Shown in pieces: positions 52,274-61,000 of a stretch of 64,000 nt of DNA (the stretch's first letter is position 1; each line of letters begins with the position of its first letter). The DNA lies in the NCBI GenBank assembly GCA_910579185.1, contig CAJTTG010000008.1:1-64000 (forward strand), given 5' to 3'. The notes under the pieces were generated by a model, which had not been told where the DNA came from, did no database searches, and saw nothing but the letters and a program-made list of their open reading frames with translations. This DNA is from an uncultured Muribaculaceae bacterium (GTDB taxonomy: Bacteria; Bacteroidota; Bacteroidia; Bacteroidales; Muribaculaceae). The position numbers and the translations under genes were made by a program.

Positions 52274-53269
52274 ATGAATTGTCCCGGAAAAGTAGCGGTT
52301 ATGGGTGGCGGAAGCTGGGCTACAGCTCTCGCAAAACTCCTGTTGAACAACTGCGAATCCATCCTGTGGTACATGCGACGCGACGACCGCATAGAAGACT
52401 TCAAACGTCATCGCCACAACCCGGCCTACCTCTCTGACGTTGAGTTCGACATCGAAAGAATCGAATTCTCAAGCGACATCAACGAGGTGTGCAGCAATGC
52501 CGACACACTGCTTCTCGTCATGCCCTCTCCCTATTTCAAAGGCCATATCGAGAAACTGACAGCCGACATAAGCCAGAAATATGTCGTTTCAGCCGTCAAG
52601 GGAATCGTCCCCGACGACAACCTGATAATATCCGACTACATGCAGCAGCGCTTCGGTGTCGATCCCGAACGGATGATGGTGGTCTCCGGACCTTGCCATG
52701 CCGAAGAAGTGGCTCTCGGCAGAAAAAGCTATCTGACTGTGGCCGGCAACAACATATTCCACGCCGAGCAATTTGCAAAAGTGCTCGCCGGCAAAGCCCT
52801 CAAGACCATCACATCCAGCGATGTGACCGGAATTGAATACGCCGCAGTGCTCAAGAACGTCTATTCCATCTGCGCCGGAATTGTCCACGGCCTGAAATCA
52901 GGCGACAATTTCCAGGCTATGCTCGTCAGCAACGCCATCCGAGAGATGGAACGCTTCATCGACACCGTGAACCCACGGCCACGACAGATCTGCGACTCCG
53001 TCTATCTCGGCGACCTGCTCGTGACATCCTACTCACGCTTCAGCCGAAACCACAACTTCGGCTCCATGATCGGCCGCGGCTATTCCGTCACCGCCGCACG
53101 CATGGAAATGGAGCAGACGGCCGAAGGCTACTACGGCACCAAGTGCATCTACGAGATAAACCACAAGTTAGGTGTCACCATGCCTATACTCAGCGGCGTC
53201 TACGACATCCTCTACCGTAACATAAAGCCGTCAAAAGCCATACAGGCGATGTCGGAGACTTTCATCTGA
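52274..53269 (+). CDS. gpsA: Glycerol-3-phosphate dehydrogenase (NAD(P)+)
   Basis: 331 residues. Makes sn-glycerol-3-phosphate, the backbone of phospholipids. The Rossmann loop is VMGGGSWATALAKLL (about 9-23). PSPYFKGHIEKL, SAVKGIVPDD, VVSGPCHAEEVALG and EYAAVLKNVYSICAGIV (catalytic Lys) complete the family set. It supplies glycerol-3-phosphate to the psd-pssA pathway nearby. pgi starts 30 bp downstream. Confidence 0.96.
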   Translation: MNCPGKVAVMGGGSWATALAKLLLNNCESILWYMRRDDRIEDFKRHRHNPAYLSDVEFDIERIEFSSDINEVCSNADTLLLVMPSPYFKGHIEKLTADISQKYVVSAVKGIVPDDNLIISDYMQQRFGVDPERMMVVSGPCHAEEVALGRKSYLTVAGNNIFHAEQFAKVLAGKALKTITSSDVTGIEYAAVLKNVYSICAGIVHGLKSGDNFQAMLVSNAIREMERFIDTVNPRPRQICDSVYLGDLLVTSYSRFSRNHNFGSMIGRGYSVTAARMEMEQTAEGYYGTKCIYEINHKLGVTMPILSGVYDILYRNIKPSKAIQAMSETFI

Positions 53270-53299
53270 TTAAAAACAATCCTCATACCATCATCTCTC

Positions 53300-54640
53300 A
53301 TGAACACAATTAAATTAGACATCTCACAGGCCATTCAGGCCATCCCCGGAAAATCCGTCGACAACCTCCTTCCCGAGGCTGCATCCGCTCTTGCGAAAGT
53401 TGACAACGCCACCGGAGCCGGTAACGACTTCCTCGGATGGGTCGACCTCCCCACACGTCTTTCCGAAGATCTCATCAACGATATAAACGCAACCGCCAGT
53501 CAGCTCCGCGAAGAATGCGAAGTTGTTGTCTCAATAGGCATCGGCGGATCCTACCTCGGAGCGAAAGCCGTTATAGAAGCCCTCAGCGACAGCTTTGCCG
53601 CATATCGCACCGACGGACGCGACCCGAAAGTAGTATTTGCCGGACAGAACATCGGCGAGGACTACATGTTTGAGCTCATGCGCTGGCTCGACGACAAAAA
53701 ATTCGGCATAATCGTCATCTCCAAATCCGGAACCACAACAGAACCGGCCATCGCATTCCGTCTGCTCAAAGAAATGCTTGAACGCAAAGTCGGCAAAGAA
53801 GCTGCCGCCCGGCGCATCGTGGCCATCACCGACGCAAAACGCGGTGCTCTCCGTCAGCTCGCAACCGAAGAAGGCTACAAGACTTTCGTGATCGACGACA
53901 ACGTTGGCGGACGATTCTCCGTGCTGACACCCGTCGGACTACTCCCCATCGCCGTTGCAGGCTACGACATCCGCGCCCTCATCGACGGCGCTCGCCAGAT
54001 GCAACAGGCAACGACAGCCGCATCCTACGACCAGAACCCGGCTCTGCTCTACGCCGCCACTCGCAATGCCCTCTATCGCGATGGCAAAAAGATAGAGATC
54101 CTTGTCAACTATAACCCCAAGCTCCACTACTTCGGAGAATGGTGGAAACAGCTCTACGGCGAAAGCGAGGGTAAAGACAAAAAAGGCATCTTCCCGGCTG
54201 CCGTCGACAACTCTACCGACCTCCACTCCATGGGACAATGGATCCAGGATGGCGAACGCACGATATTTGAGACCGTTGTTTCCGTTGAAGCGCCGGAGCA
54301 CGAGACGCTGATCCCGACCGACAACGACAATCTCGACGGCCTCAATTACATTGCCGGAAAACGCATCGATCAGGTCAACAAAATGGCCGAACTCGGCACT
54401 CGCATTGCCCACGTAGACGGCGGAGTACCCAACCTCCGCATCACCATTCCGGCGCTCCGCGAGCAATACCTCGGCCAGCTCATCTACTTCTTTGAGAAAG
54501 CATGTGGCATCTCCGGCTACATCCTTGATGTCAACCCATTCAACCAGCCCGGTGTCGAAGACTACAAACGCAACATGTTTGCGCTCCTTGAAAAGCCCGG
54601 CTACGAAGAAGCCACAGCAGCCATCAAGACCCGCCTCTGA
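53300..54640 (+). CDS. pgi: Glucose-6-phosphate isomerase
   Basis: 446 residues, the shorter bacterial form. Interconverts glucose-6-phosphate and fructose-6-phosphate. Motifs: VVSIGIGGSYLGAKAVIEAL (substrate loop), FGIIVISKSGTTTEPAIAFR (SIS domain phosphate site), DDNVGGRFSVLTPVGLLPIAVAG (family signature) and a catalytic Glu near HVDGGVPNL. It closes the block from lysS, with the terminator at 54671-54699. Confidence 0.97.
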   Translation: MNTIKLDISQAIQAIPGKSVDNLLPEAASALAKVDNATGAGNDFLGWVDLPTRLSEDLINDINATASQLREECEVVVSIGIGGSYLGAKAVIEALSDSFAAYRTDGRDPKVVFAGQNIGEDYMFELMRWLDDKKFGIIVISKSGTTTEPAIAFRLLKEMLERKVGKEAAARRIVAITDAKRGALRQLATEEGYKTFVIDDNVGGRFSVLTPVGLLPIAVAGYDIRALIDGARQMQQATTAASYDQNPALLYAATRNALYRDGKKIEILVNYNPKLHYFGEWWKQLYGESEGKDKKGIFPAAVDNSTDLHSMGQWIQDGERTIFETVVSVEAPEHETLIPTDNDNLDGLNYIAGKRIDQVNKMAELGTRIAHVDGGVPNLRITIPALREQYLGQLIYFFEKACGISGYILDVNPFNQPGVEDYKRNMFALLEKPGYEEATAAIKTRL

Positions 54641-54670
54641 TCCCCGACCAACACCAATTCCATATACAAC

Positions 54671-54699
54671 AAAGCTCGGCTCCACAGCCGAGCTTTTCT
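54671..54699. terminator. pgi terminator (bidirectional)
   Basis: Eleven-base-pair stem (54671-54681 with 54686-54696), CCAC loop, ends in T residues, with A residues on the other side. It can serve both pgi and, in reverse, folK, which ends at 54743. Confidence 0.85.
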
Positions 54700-54712
54700 C
54701 ATGCCTATCCCC

Positions 54713-54757
54713 CTACACTCTACACTCTACACTCTATATACTCTATACCACTCTCCC
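54713..54757. repeat. Pyrimidine-rich tandem tract (CTACACT units)
   Basis: Three or more CTACACT-like units just past the folK stop side. Similar tracts with other units occur at 111-170, 5729-5764, 7431-7452 and 49636-49668. Confidence 0.6.
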
Positions 54758-55213
54758 AAGCATCTCCCCGGCCGTCAGGCCGCTGATAGGGTGACGCCAC
54801 TCCGGCAGCAGCTCCATCATTGGCCGGAGCACGAAATCGCGCTGAGCCATGCGCGGATGCGGCAATGTCAGTTCCGCGGTATCCACAACCGCCTCCCCCA
54901 GTGCGATCAGGTCGATATCAACACGCCGGTCGGCATACGAGCCGTCGGCCTTCCGGTGCGACGAATCATCCACCGACCGCTGCGCTGCCTGAAGACGATA
55001 CAGCAGCTCCAACGGCGCGAGATCTCCCACCTCAACATTGACACCTATATTAAGAAACATATTCGGACTGTCGAAACCCCACGGCTCCGACTCCACCACC
55101 GCCGAGACCTCAGCCTCGACTCCGAGCTCGCGCTCAACGGCAGCGACCGCCTCCCCGAGCAGGGCAAGGCGGTCGCCGATATTTGAGCCTATATTGATAT
55201 GGGCTATTGCCAT
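54743..55213 (-). CDS. folK: HPPK (2-amino-4-hydroxy-6-hydroxymethyldihydropteridine pyrophosphokinase)
   Basis: 156 residues from the ATG at 55213, which overlaps the infB stop by one base (TGATG). A longer frame to 55303 would run into infB. Attaches pyrophosphate to the pterin in folate synthesis. Motifs: HINIGSNIGDRLALL near the N-terminus, YADRRVDIDLIALGE and LPHPRMAQRDFVLRPMMEL with the substrate-binding residues. Last gene of the rimP-nusA-infB operon. Confidence 0.93.
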   Translation of the reverse strand: MAIAHINIGSNIGDRLALLGEAVAAVERELGVEAEVSAVVESEPWGFDSPNMFLNIGVNVEVGDLAPLELLYRLQAAQRSVDDSSHRKADGSYADRRVDIDLIALGEAVVDTAELTLPHPRMAQRDFVLRPMMELLPEWRHPISGLTAGEMLGRVV

Positions 55214-58173
55214 CAGAGCGTCTTCTTGACTTCCACTTCCTCGAAAGCCTCGATGATATCGCCCTCGCGGACATCGTTGTAGCCGTTGATGTTCAGACCG
55301 CAATCGTAGCCCGAAACAACCTCTTTCACATCGTCCTTGAAGCGCTTCAGCGAGCCGAGATCGCCCGTGTAGCGCACTATACCTTCGCGGATAAGACGGA
55401 TCTTCGCCGAACGCTTGATGCGGCCTTCTCGAACAAGACAGCCGGCAACTGTGCCCACTTTCGATATCTTGTAGGTCTGGAGCACCTCTGCCGTACCGAT
55501 AACCTCTTCCTTGAGTTCCGGTGCAAGCATGCCTTCCATAGCATCCTTAACCTCCTCGATAGCCTGATAGATCACAGAGTAAAGACGGATCTGGACTCCT
55601 TCACGCTCTGCCTCGCGGCGCGCCGCAATCGACGGACGAACCTGGAAACCGATAATGATGGCATCCGAAGCGGCGGCAAGAGTGACATCGCTCTCCGAGA
55701 TCTCGCCCACAGCCTTGTGGAGCACGTTGATCTGGATCTCCTCTGTCGACAGCTTGATAAGCGAATCCGAAAGAGCCTCGATCGAACCGTCCACGTCGCC
55801 TTTGACGATTATGTTCAGCTCCTGGAAGTTACCGATCGCACGGCGGCGGCCGATATCCTCAAGGGTAAGAATCTTCTTGGTGCGCAAACCCAGCTCGCGC
55901 TGAAGCTGTTCGCGTTTATTGGCAATCTCCTTGGCTTCCTGTTCCGATTCCATCACGTTGAACGTATCGCCGGCCGTAGGAGCACCGTTAAGGCCAAGGA
56001 TCAGTGCCGGAGTGGCCGGACCTGCCTCCTTGATGCGCTGGTTACGTTCGTTGAACATAGCCTTAACCTTGCCATAATGTGTTCCGGCCAGGATAAAGTC
56101 GCCAACACGCAACGTTCCGTTCTGGACAAGCACCGTAGCCACATAACCGCGGCCCTTGTCGAGCGACGATTCTATGATCGAACCCGTAGCCATGCGGTGG
56201 GGATTGGCCTTCAGTTCAAGCATTTCAGCTTCAAGAAGCACCTTTTCCATCAGTTCCTCGACTCCCAGACCCTTCTTGGCTGAGATATCCTGCGACTGAT
56301 ACTTGCCGCCCCATTCCTCCACGAGGTAGTTCATGCCGGCAAGTTCCTCCTTGATCTTGTCGGGGTTGGCGGCAGGTTTATCGATCTTGTTGATGGCAAA
56401 CACGATAGGCACACCGGCAGCCGAAGCATGGTTGATAGCCTCGACGGTCTGCGGCATCACGTTATCGTCGGCAGCCACAATGATGATACATAAGTCGGTC
56501 ACCTTCGCGCCACGGGCACGCATGGCCGTAAACGCCTCGTGACCCGGAGTGTCAAGGAACGTGATATGGCGGCCATCCTTCAGCTTCACGTTATATGCGC
56601 CGATATGCTGTGTGATACCGCCGGCCTCGCCTGCAATCACGTTGGCATTTCGGATATAGTCAAGCAGAGAAGTCTTACCATGATCCACATGACCCATCAC
56701 GGTCACGATAGGCGGACGTTCCATCAGCTGATCCTCCGTATCTTCCTCCTGCTGGATTGCCTCTACAACCTCAGCCGAAACATATTCCGTCTTGAATCCG
56801 AATTCCTCGGCAACGATATTGATAGTCTCGGCATCCAGACGCTGGTTGATCGAAACCATCACACCGATGCTCATGCACGTCCCGATAACCTGATTGATCG
56901 GAACATTCATCATCGATGCCAGGTCATTGGCCGTCACGAATTCCGTCAGCTTAAGCACCTTGCTTTCCGCTGCCTCCATTTCGTGTGCCTCACGCTCGCG
57001 TTCGCGGCCGGCCTCGCGTTTCTCCTTGCGCCACTTCGCGCCTTTCTTCAGGCCCTTGTCCTTGGAAGTCAGACGTGCAAGCGTTTCCTTAACCTGCTTC
57101 TGAACATCCTCCTCGCTGACCTCGGTGTGCACCTGCTGACGGCGTCCGCGGTCTTTGCCCTGATTGTTCTGGCCGCCACGCTGCTGACGGTCGCCACCGC
57201 CGCCCTGACGGTTGTTATTGTTCTGACCGCCGCCCTGCTGATTGCCGTTCTGGTCAATATCAACACGGCCGGTGCTGCGTATGCGTTTGCGCTTCTTGCG
57301 GTCGGCATCGCCGCCGGCGTTTGCGCCGTTGCCCTGCTGGCCACCATTGTTCTGGCGATCCTTGGCAATACGCTCGTTGCGCTTCTCTTCTTTGGTTTTC
57401 TTCTTCGGACGTGTCGACTGGTTGATCGTCGAAAGGTCGATCTTGCCGACAACGTTGATATTCAGTCCTCCCTGCTTCACGCTGGTAGGGATTGTGGTCG
57501 GGATGAAATTGCTGTCAACCTCCGGCTTTGACTCTGCTTTCGCCTCAGTCTTTTCCTCAGCCTTGGGTGCCTCGGCTTTAGGAGCTTCAGCCTTAGGTGC
57601 AGCCTGAGCCACTTCCGCTTTAGGTTCCGGTGCCTTCACAGGCTCCGCCTTGGGAGCCTCTTTCACCGGCTCGGCGACAGGTGCTTTCGGAGCCTCCGGC
57701 TTAGCAGCTTCAGGTGTAGCCTTTGGGGCTGCCGGCTCTTCTTTCGGAGCTGCCACAGCAGCCTCAGCCACCGGTTCCGCCTTGGGTTCGGGTTTAACTT
57801 CTGCTTTCGGTTCTGCGCCCACGGGCTCCACTCGTCCCGGCTTGTCCAGATCGATCTTGCCGATCACTTTCGGTCCTACGTTCTGACGGGGTTCCGTCTG
57901 AGGCTCAGCCACAGCTGCCGGAGTTTCCACCGGAGTCTCCACCGGCGTTTCGGCTTTCTCGGCCGGCTTGCGAACGGAGGCCACCTGACCCGACATCGTC
58001 TTCAGATCCCGGTCGGGGGCGTATTCCTTCACCAGCAGGTCGTAGGCTTGCTCGTCGATCTTGGAATTGGGATTATTGTCGATCGAGATGCCTTTTTTCT
58101 GCAAAAATTCCACAACGGTCGTCATCGACACATTGAAGTCTTTCGCAGCTTTACTAATTTTCGTTTTCGCCAT
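55213..58173 (-). CDS. infB: Translation initiation factor IF-2
   Basis: 986 residues. GTPase that brings initiator tRNA to the ribosome. The N-terminal helical IF2N motif (KAAKDFNVSMTTVVEFLQKK) is followed by a long Ala/Pro/Lys/Glu-rich region (about 70-230) and a Gln/Asn/Gly/Arg-rich patch (about 275-345). Then comes the G domain: GHVDHGKTSLLD (about 491-502), DTPGHEAFTAMRARG, NKIDKP; and domains II-IV to the C-terminus. The low-complexity part is typical of the family but longer here. It overlaps folK by one base. A 304-bp gap separates it from nusA. Confidence 0.97.
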   Translation of the reverse strand: MAKTKISKAAKDFNVSMTTVVEFLQKKGISIDNNPNSKIDEQAYDLLVKEYAPDRDLKTMSGQVASVRKPAEKAETPVETPVETPAAVAEPQTEPRQNVGPKVIGKIDLDKPGRVEPVGAEPKAEVKPEPKAEPVAEAAVAAPKEEPAAPKATPEAAKPEAPKAPVAEPVKEAPKAEPVKAPEPKAEVAQAAPKAEAPKAEAPKAEEKTEAKAESKPEVDSNFIPTTIPTSVKQGGLNINVVGKIDLSTINQSTRPKKKTKEEKRNERIAKDRQNNGGQQGNGANAGGDADRKKRKRIRSTGRVDIDQNGNQQGGGQNNNNRQGGGGDRQQRGGQNNQGKDRGRRQQVHTEVSEEDVQKQVKETLARLTSKDKGLKKGAKWRKEKREAGREREREAHEMEAAESKVLKLTEFVTANDLASMMNVPINQVIGTCMSIGVMVSINQRLDAETINIVAEEFGFKTEYVSAEVVEAIQQEEDTEDQLMERPPIVTVMGHVDHGKTSLLDYIRNANVIAGEAGGITQHIGAYNVKLKDGRHITFLDTPGHEAFTAMRARGAKVTDLCIIIVAADDNVMPQTVEAINHASAAGVPIVFAINKIDKPAANPDKIKEELAGMNYLVEEWGGKYQSQDISAKKGLGVEELMEKVLLEAEMLELKANPHRMATGSIIESSLDKGRGYVATVLVQNGTLRVGDFILAGTHYGKVKAMFNERNQRIKEAGPATPALILGLNGAPTAGDTFNVMESEQEAKEIANKREQLQRELGLRTKKILTLEDIGRRRAIGNFQELNIIVKGDVDGSIEALSDSLIKLSTEEIQINVLHKAVGEISESDVTLAAASDAIIIGFQVRPSIAARREAEREGVQIRLYSVIYQAIEEVKDAMEGMLAPELKEEVIGTAEVLQTYKISKVGTVAGCLVREGRIKRSAKIRLIREGIVRYTGDLGSLKRFKDDVKEVVSGYDCGLNINGYNDVREGDIIEAFEEVEVKKTL

Positions 58174-58477
58174 ATATTAGGTTGATATTTTTTCTATTGA
58201 TGAACTGATTTAAACTTATTGCAAATTAACATTTCGAGGCTGATTTCGAGATGATTCCAATCTTTTTGAGGAAGCGATGGGCTCCATCGTGACTGAGAAA
58301 AGAGATGGAATCAGCCGGAAACGGTCCGGAAGGTTAGCAATAAGGAATCAGGTCGGTTCTGTATTAACATTTTGAAATAAGCTTGAATCAGTTCGATAAT
58401 TATTGGTTTTCCGGTCGGGCTAACCTACTTGAGTGCCCCTCTTTGGCTTCCGGAAGATATGGACAAGCCGCTGCCGA
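58174..58477. other. Gap between nusA and infB
   Basis: 304 bp with no gene. It holds a 6-bp hairpin (CGATGG 58275-58280 with CCATCG 58284-58289) and a T-rich stretch next to the infB start. I see no TAnnTTTG box. The genes are probably still co-transcribed. Confidence 0.55.
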
Positions 58478-59737
58478 TCAATCCTCCTCGAACTCGGCCT
58501 TCAGAACGGCGATCACATTGTCAACCGTATCTTCCTCAAGGTCGGCCTTGTCGATAAGTGTCTGGCGCGGAGTGTTGAGAACATTCTTGGCCGTGATGCA
58601 GCCCATCTCCTTCAGCGCGTCGATAACCCAGGCATCAATCTCATCCTTGAATTCATCCAGATAGATATCCTCCTCTGTTGCCTCCTCTGTGTCGCGGTAA
58701 ACGTCAATCACATAGCCGGTCAGCATCGAGGCAAGCTTGATGTTCAGGCCGCCCTTGCCGATCGCCAGCGAAACCTCTTCAGGACGAAGGAACACCTCAG
58801 CCTTCTTCTCTTCCTCATCCAGACGGATCGATGAGATCTTGGCCGGTGAAAGAGCGCGCTGGATAAACAGCGACGGATTCGATGTATAATTGATCACGTC
58901 GATATTCTCATTGCGAAGCTCGCGGACAATACCATGGATACGTGAACCCTTCACGCCGACGCATGCTCCTACCGGATCAATACGGTCGTCATAGCTCTCG
59001 ACGGCGATCTTCGCACGCTCTCCCGGGATACGGGCCACGGCGCGGATATTGATCAGGCCGTCATGGATCTCAGGAACCTCGAGTTCAAACAGACGGCGGA
59101 GGAAATTCTCATTCGTACGGCTCACGGTGATCTTCGGATTGTTGTTCTTATTGTCAACATTGGCCACAACCGCACGGATGGTCTCTCCCTTACGGAAAAA
59201 GTCGCCGGGGATCGACTCGCTCTTCGGCAGAAGAAGCTCATTCTTGTCATCATCAAGCAGAAGAGTCTCACGCGACCATGTCTGATAGACCTCGCCTGTC
59301 ACCAGTTCTCCCTCAAGTTCCTTGAACTTATTGTAGATAGCCTCTTTTTGCAAATCAAGGATCTTCGACTGCAGCGTCTGGCGAAGGTTCAGGATCGCAC
59401 GGCGTCCGAAGTCTGCGAAGAAAATCTCCTTGGTGTGTTCCTCCCCGATCTCTACGTCGGGATCCTGATCGGCACGGGCATCGCTGAGGCAGATCTGCAT
59501 GTTGGGATCGGTAACCTCGCCGTCGGCCACTACCATGAGATTCTGGAAAATCTGCACGTCGCCCTTGTCCGGGTTCATGATCACGTCCAGATTCTCATCC
59601 GTGCCAAACATCTTGGCAAGCACATTGCGGAACGACTCTTCAAGCACACTGATCATAGTGGCCTTGTCGATATTTTTCAGTTCTTTGAATTCGGCAAAAC
59701 GCTCCACCATATTGGGAGCTTCTTCTTTTTTAGCCAT
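58478..59737 (-). CDS. nusA: Transcription termination/antitermination factor NusA
   Basis: 419 residues. Binds RNA polymerase and nascent RNA. N-terminal polymerase-binding domain (VERFAEFKELKNIDKATMIS), an S1 domain (GELVTGEVYQTWS), and two KH domains (RVARIPGERAKIAVESYDDR, then DPVGACVGVKGSRIHGIVRE, then EVSLAIGKGGLNIKLASML). The C-terminus ends with a short acidic stretch and no AR repeats, typical of Bacteroidota. It lies between rimP (18 bp) and infB. Confidence 0.97.
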   Translation of the reverse strand: MAKKEEAPNMVERFAEFKELKNIDKATMISVLEESFRNVLAKMFGTDENLDVIMNPDKGDVQIFQNLMVVADGEVTDPNMQICLSDARADQDPDVEIGEEHTKEIFFADFGRRAILNLRQTLQSKILDLQKEAIYNKFKELEGELVTGEVYQTWSRETLLLDDDKNELLLPKSESIPGDFFRKGETIRAVVANVDNKNNNPKITVSRTNENFLRRLFELEVPEIHDGLINIRAVARIPGERAKIAVESYDDRIDPVGACVGVKGSRIHGIVRELRNENIDVINYTSNPSLFIQRALSPAKISSIRLDEEEKKAEVFLRPEEVSLAIGKGGLNIKLASMLTGYVIDVYRDTEEATEEDIYLDEFKDEIDAWVIDALKEMGCITAKNVLNTPRQTLIDKADLEEDTVDNVIAVLKAEFEED

Positions 59738-59755
59738 AATTGCGGAGTGATGGGT

Positions 59756-60229
59756 TTATTTGAATTTTATTAAATATTTCACACTTTTCGTATCGGCAAC
59801 TGCCATCGTTTCCTCTGTGTCAACGATCTCCGGACGCTTCTTGCCCGGCTCTTTCACCTTCTTGGGGATAACCAGAGTGAACTCCGACCCGTCGGCCGAA
59901 ACCGATTTCAGAGTTCCCGTCAGCTTGCGGCCATCCTTGGTCAGAACCTCAAGCTCATTACCGATATTTTTCTCATACTGACGGCGGACCTTAAGCGGAG
60001 AGGTCAGACCGGCCGACCCTACCTCAAGCTCGTAGTCCTCCACTTCGCGGTCTACCTGCGACTCGATCTCACGGGTCAGACGGGCGCATGTGTCTATATC
60101 CACACCCGTCATTGAATCGATCTCCACGGTCACACTATTATCCGGTGTAACCTTGACCTCGACCAGAAAATTATCCGTGCCCTCAAGGGCTTTTTCGACG
60201 ATACCGCCGATCAGTTCTTTATCTATCAT
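59756..60229 (-). CDS. rimP: Ribosome maturation factor RimP
   Basis: 157 residues. Helps assemble the 30S subunit. It has VEIDSMTGVDIDTCARLTRE and YELEVGSAGLTSPLK (family signature), then a C-terminal SH3-like barrel (GNELEVLTKDGRKLTGTLKS). First gene of the rimP-nusA-infB-folK operon, with a TACCTTTG box at 60300-60307. The 70-nt leader has a short purine-pyrimidine hairpin. Confidence 0.93.
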   Translation of the reverse strand: MIDKELIGGIVEKALEGTDNFLVEVKVTPDNSVTVEIDSMTGVDIDTCARLTREIESQVDREVEDYELEVGSAGLTSPLKVRRQYEKNIGNELEVLTKDGRKLTGTLKSVSADGSEFTLVIPKKVKEPGKKRPEIVDTEETMAVADTKSVKYLIKFK

Positions 60230-60299
60230 CTGTTGATTCTTTGTTCAATACAAATAAAATGGAGGAAGCATCTGCCCCCTCCGTGACTACGAATTGATG

Positions 60300-60307
60300 C
60301 AAAGGTA
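60300..60307 (-). promoter_or_regulatory. -7 box (TACCTTTG) of the rimP-nusA-infB operon
   Basis: Minus-strand TAnnTTTG match, 71 bp upstream of rimP. The leader contains a GGAGG...CCTCC stem (60261-60282). Confidence 0.6.
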
Positions 60308-60607
60308 GTCATTTTATTCCGTCCGCGCAACCAACCGCCCCCCAATTACGCCCGGCCCACACCCTCCACATCCCAATTTTAACCTTATTTAACTTTAATC
60401 CCTACCATTCCCCTGCCGTCCATCCCCCACTGCCATAGAACGCATTAGCCATGCTCCACGCATTAAAAATCCCGTTATTCACCAATTTGACCCGATCAGT
60501 AACGCTCCAATCCGCACAAAAATCGTACATTCGCACCTACACAATACCGACATAGAAAATCATTGAAAAAATCAACTCACAAACAGAACGTTTTCAAAAA
60601 AAAACAC

Positions 60608-60615
60608 TAACTTTG
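60608..60615 (+). promoter_or_regulatory. -7 box (TAACTTTG) of the candidate ncRNA
   Basis: Perfect TAnnTTTG match. An A-rich tract lies just upstream at 60595-60604. Transcription should start near 60620, at the base of the first hairpin. Confidence 0.7.
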
Positions 60616-60619
60616 TCGC

Positions 60620-60905
60620 TGTACCCCAACTCCGGAAACGACGTAGGGTACCCAGCGGAGCCGGAGAGACGGTCACGCTACAAGACATAATAGGAAAGCG
60701 TTTTAGCGAGTCACTACTACGAATCTGGACAATTCGAAGACATGACAACTTGCTTGAAGACGCTCTTCTCAGCCGTTTATGTACACCCCCACGATGGGGT
60801 TCCAGCATATACCGACTGAGAGTGAGTTGATTTTTTCGAGTAATTCTCATGTCGGCAGTCCAGAGCCAGTAGTAGGGATTACTAAAGATGGCTCACTCTT
60901 TTTTA
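60620..60905 (+). ncRNA. Candidate structured ncRNA of about 285 nt
   Basis: Between a promoter box and a hairpin with a T-run lies a series of stems. GTACCC (60621-60626) pairs with GGGTAC (60646-60651). CTCCGG in its loop (60630-60635) can pair with CCGGAG (60661-60666), a possible pseudoknot. CGAAT/ATTCG pair at 60720-60736, GAAGA/TCTTC at 60746-60758, ACCCC/GGGGT at 60785-60800. CCGACTGAGA (60812-60821) pairs with 60845-60855 (10 bp, one bulge). The last stem (60863-60868 with 60889-60894, plus 5 inner pairs) is followed by TTTTTT, as in a terminator. No known RNA class (tmRNA, RNase P, SRP, 6S) fits by signature. A minus-strand open frame antisense to it resembles spurious proteins I recall from other Bacteroidales, which hints at a conserved family. 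Confidence 0.6.
60863..60905 (+). terminator. Terminator-like end of the candidate ncRNA
   Basis: Stem of about 11 bp (GAGCCA... with ...TGGCTC, a 4-nt loop and a 6-nt bulge), then CACTC and six T residues. Confidence 0.6.
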
Positions 60906-61000
60906 TTTATGCCTTTTTTGGAGATCCCAATCACTTTTTCACATACGCAACGCCATCGGGCCATCGGCGAAAACAAGGACTAACCTCAAACCGATCAGCA

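Larger units (their letters stand above)
60230..61000. other. 771-bp gene-free region holding a structured RNA locus
   Basis: From left to right: rimP promoter, a pyrimidine-rich stretch (60310-60430), the ncRNA promoter (60608-60615), the candidate RNA (60620-60905), then about 95 bp of leader to the SPFH gene. The open frame at 60779-61000 lies inside the RNA locus and is not taken as coding. Confidence 0.7.

Noticed and set aside
60572..60850. 92-residue minus-strand open frame
   Set aside because: Antisense to the candidate ncRNA and ends on its stems; it resembles spurious proteins, not a gene.
60779..61000. 74-codon N-terminal extension of the SPFH protein
   Set aside because: Overlaps the stems and terminator of the candidate ncRNA, and family members begin near the QYLVWKW motif.
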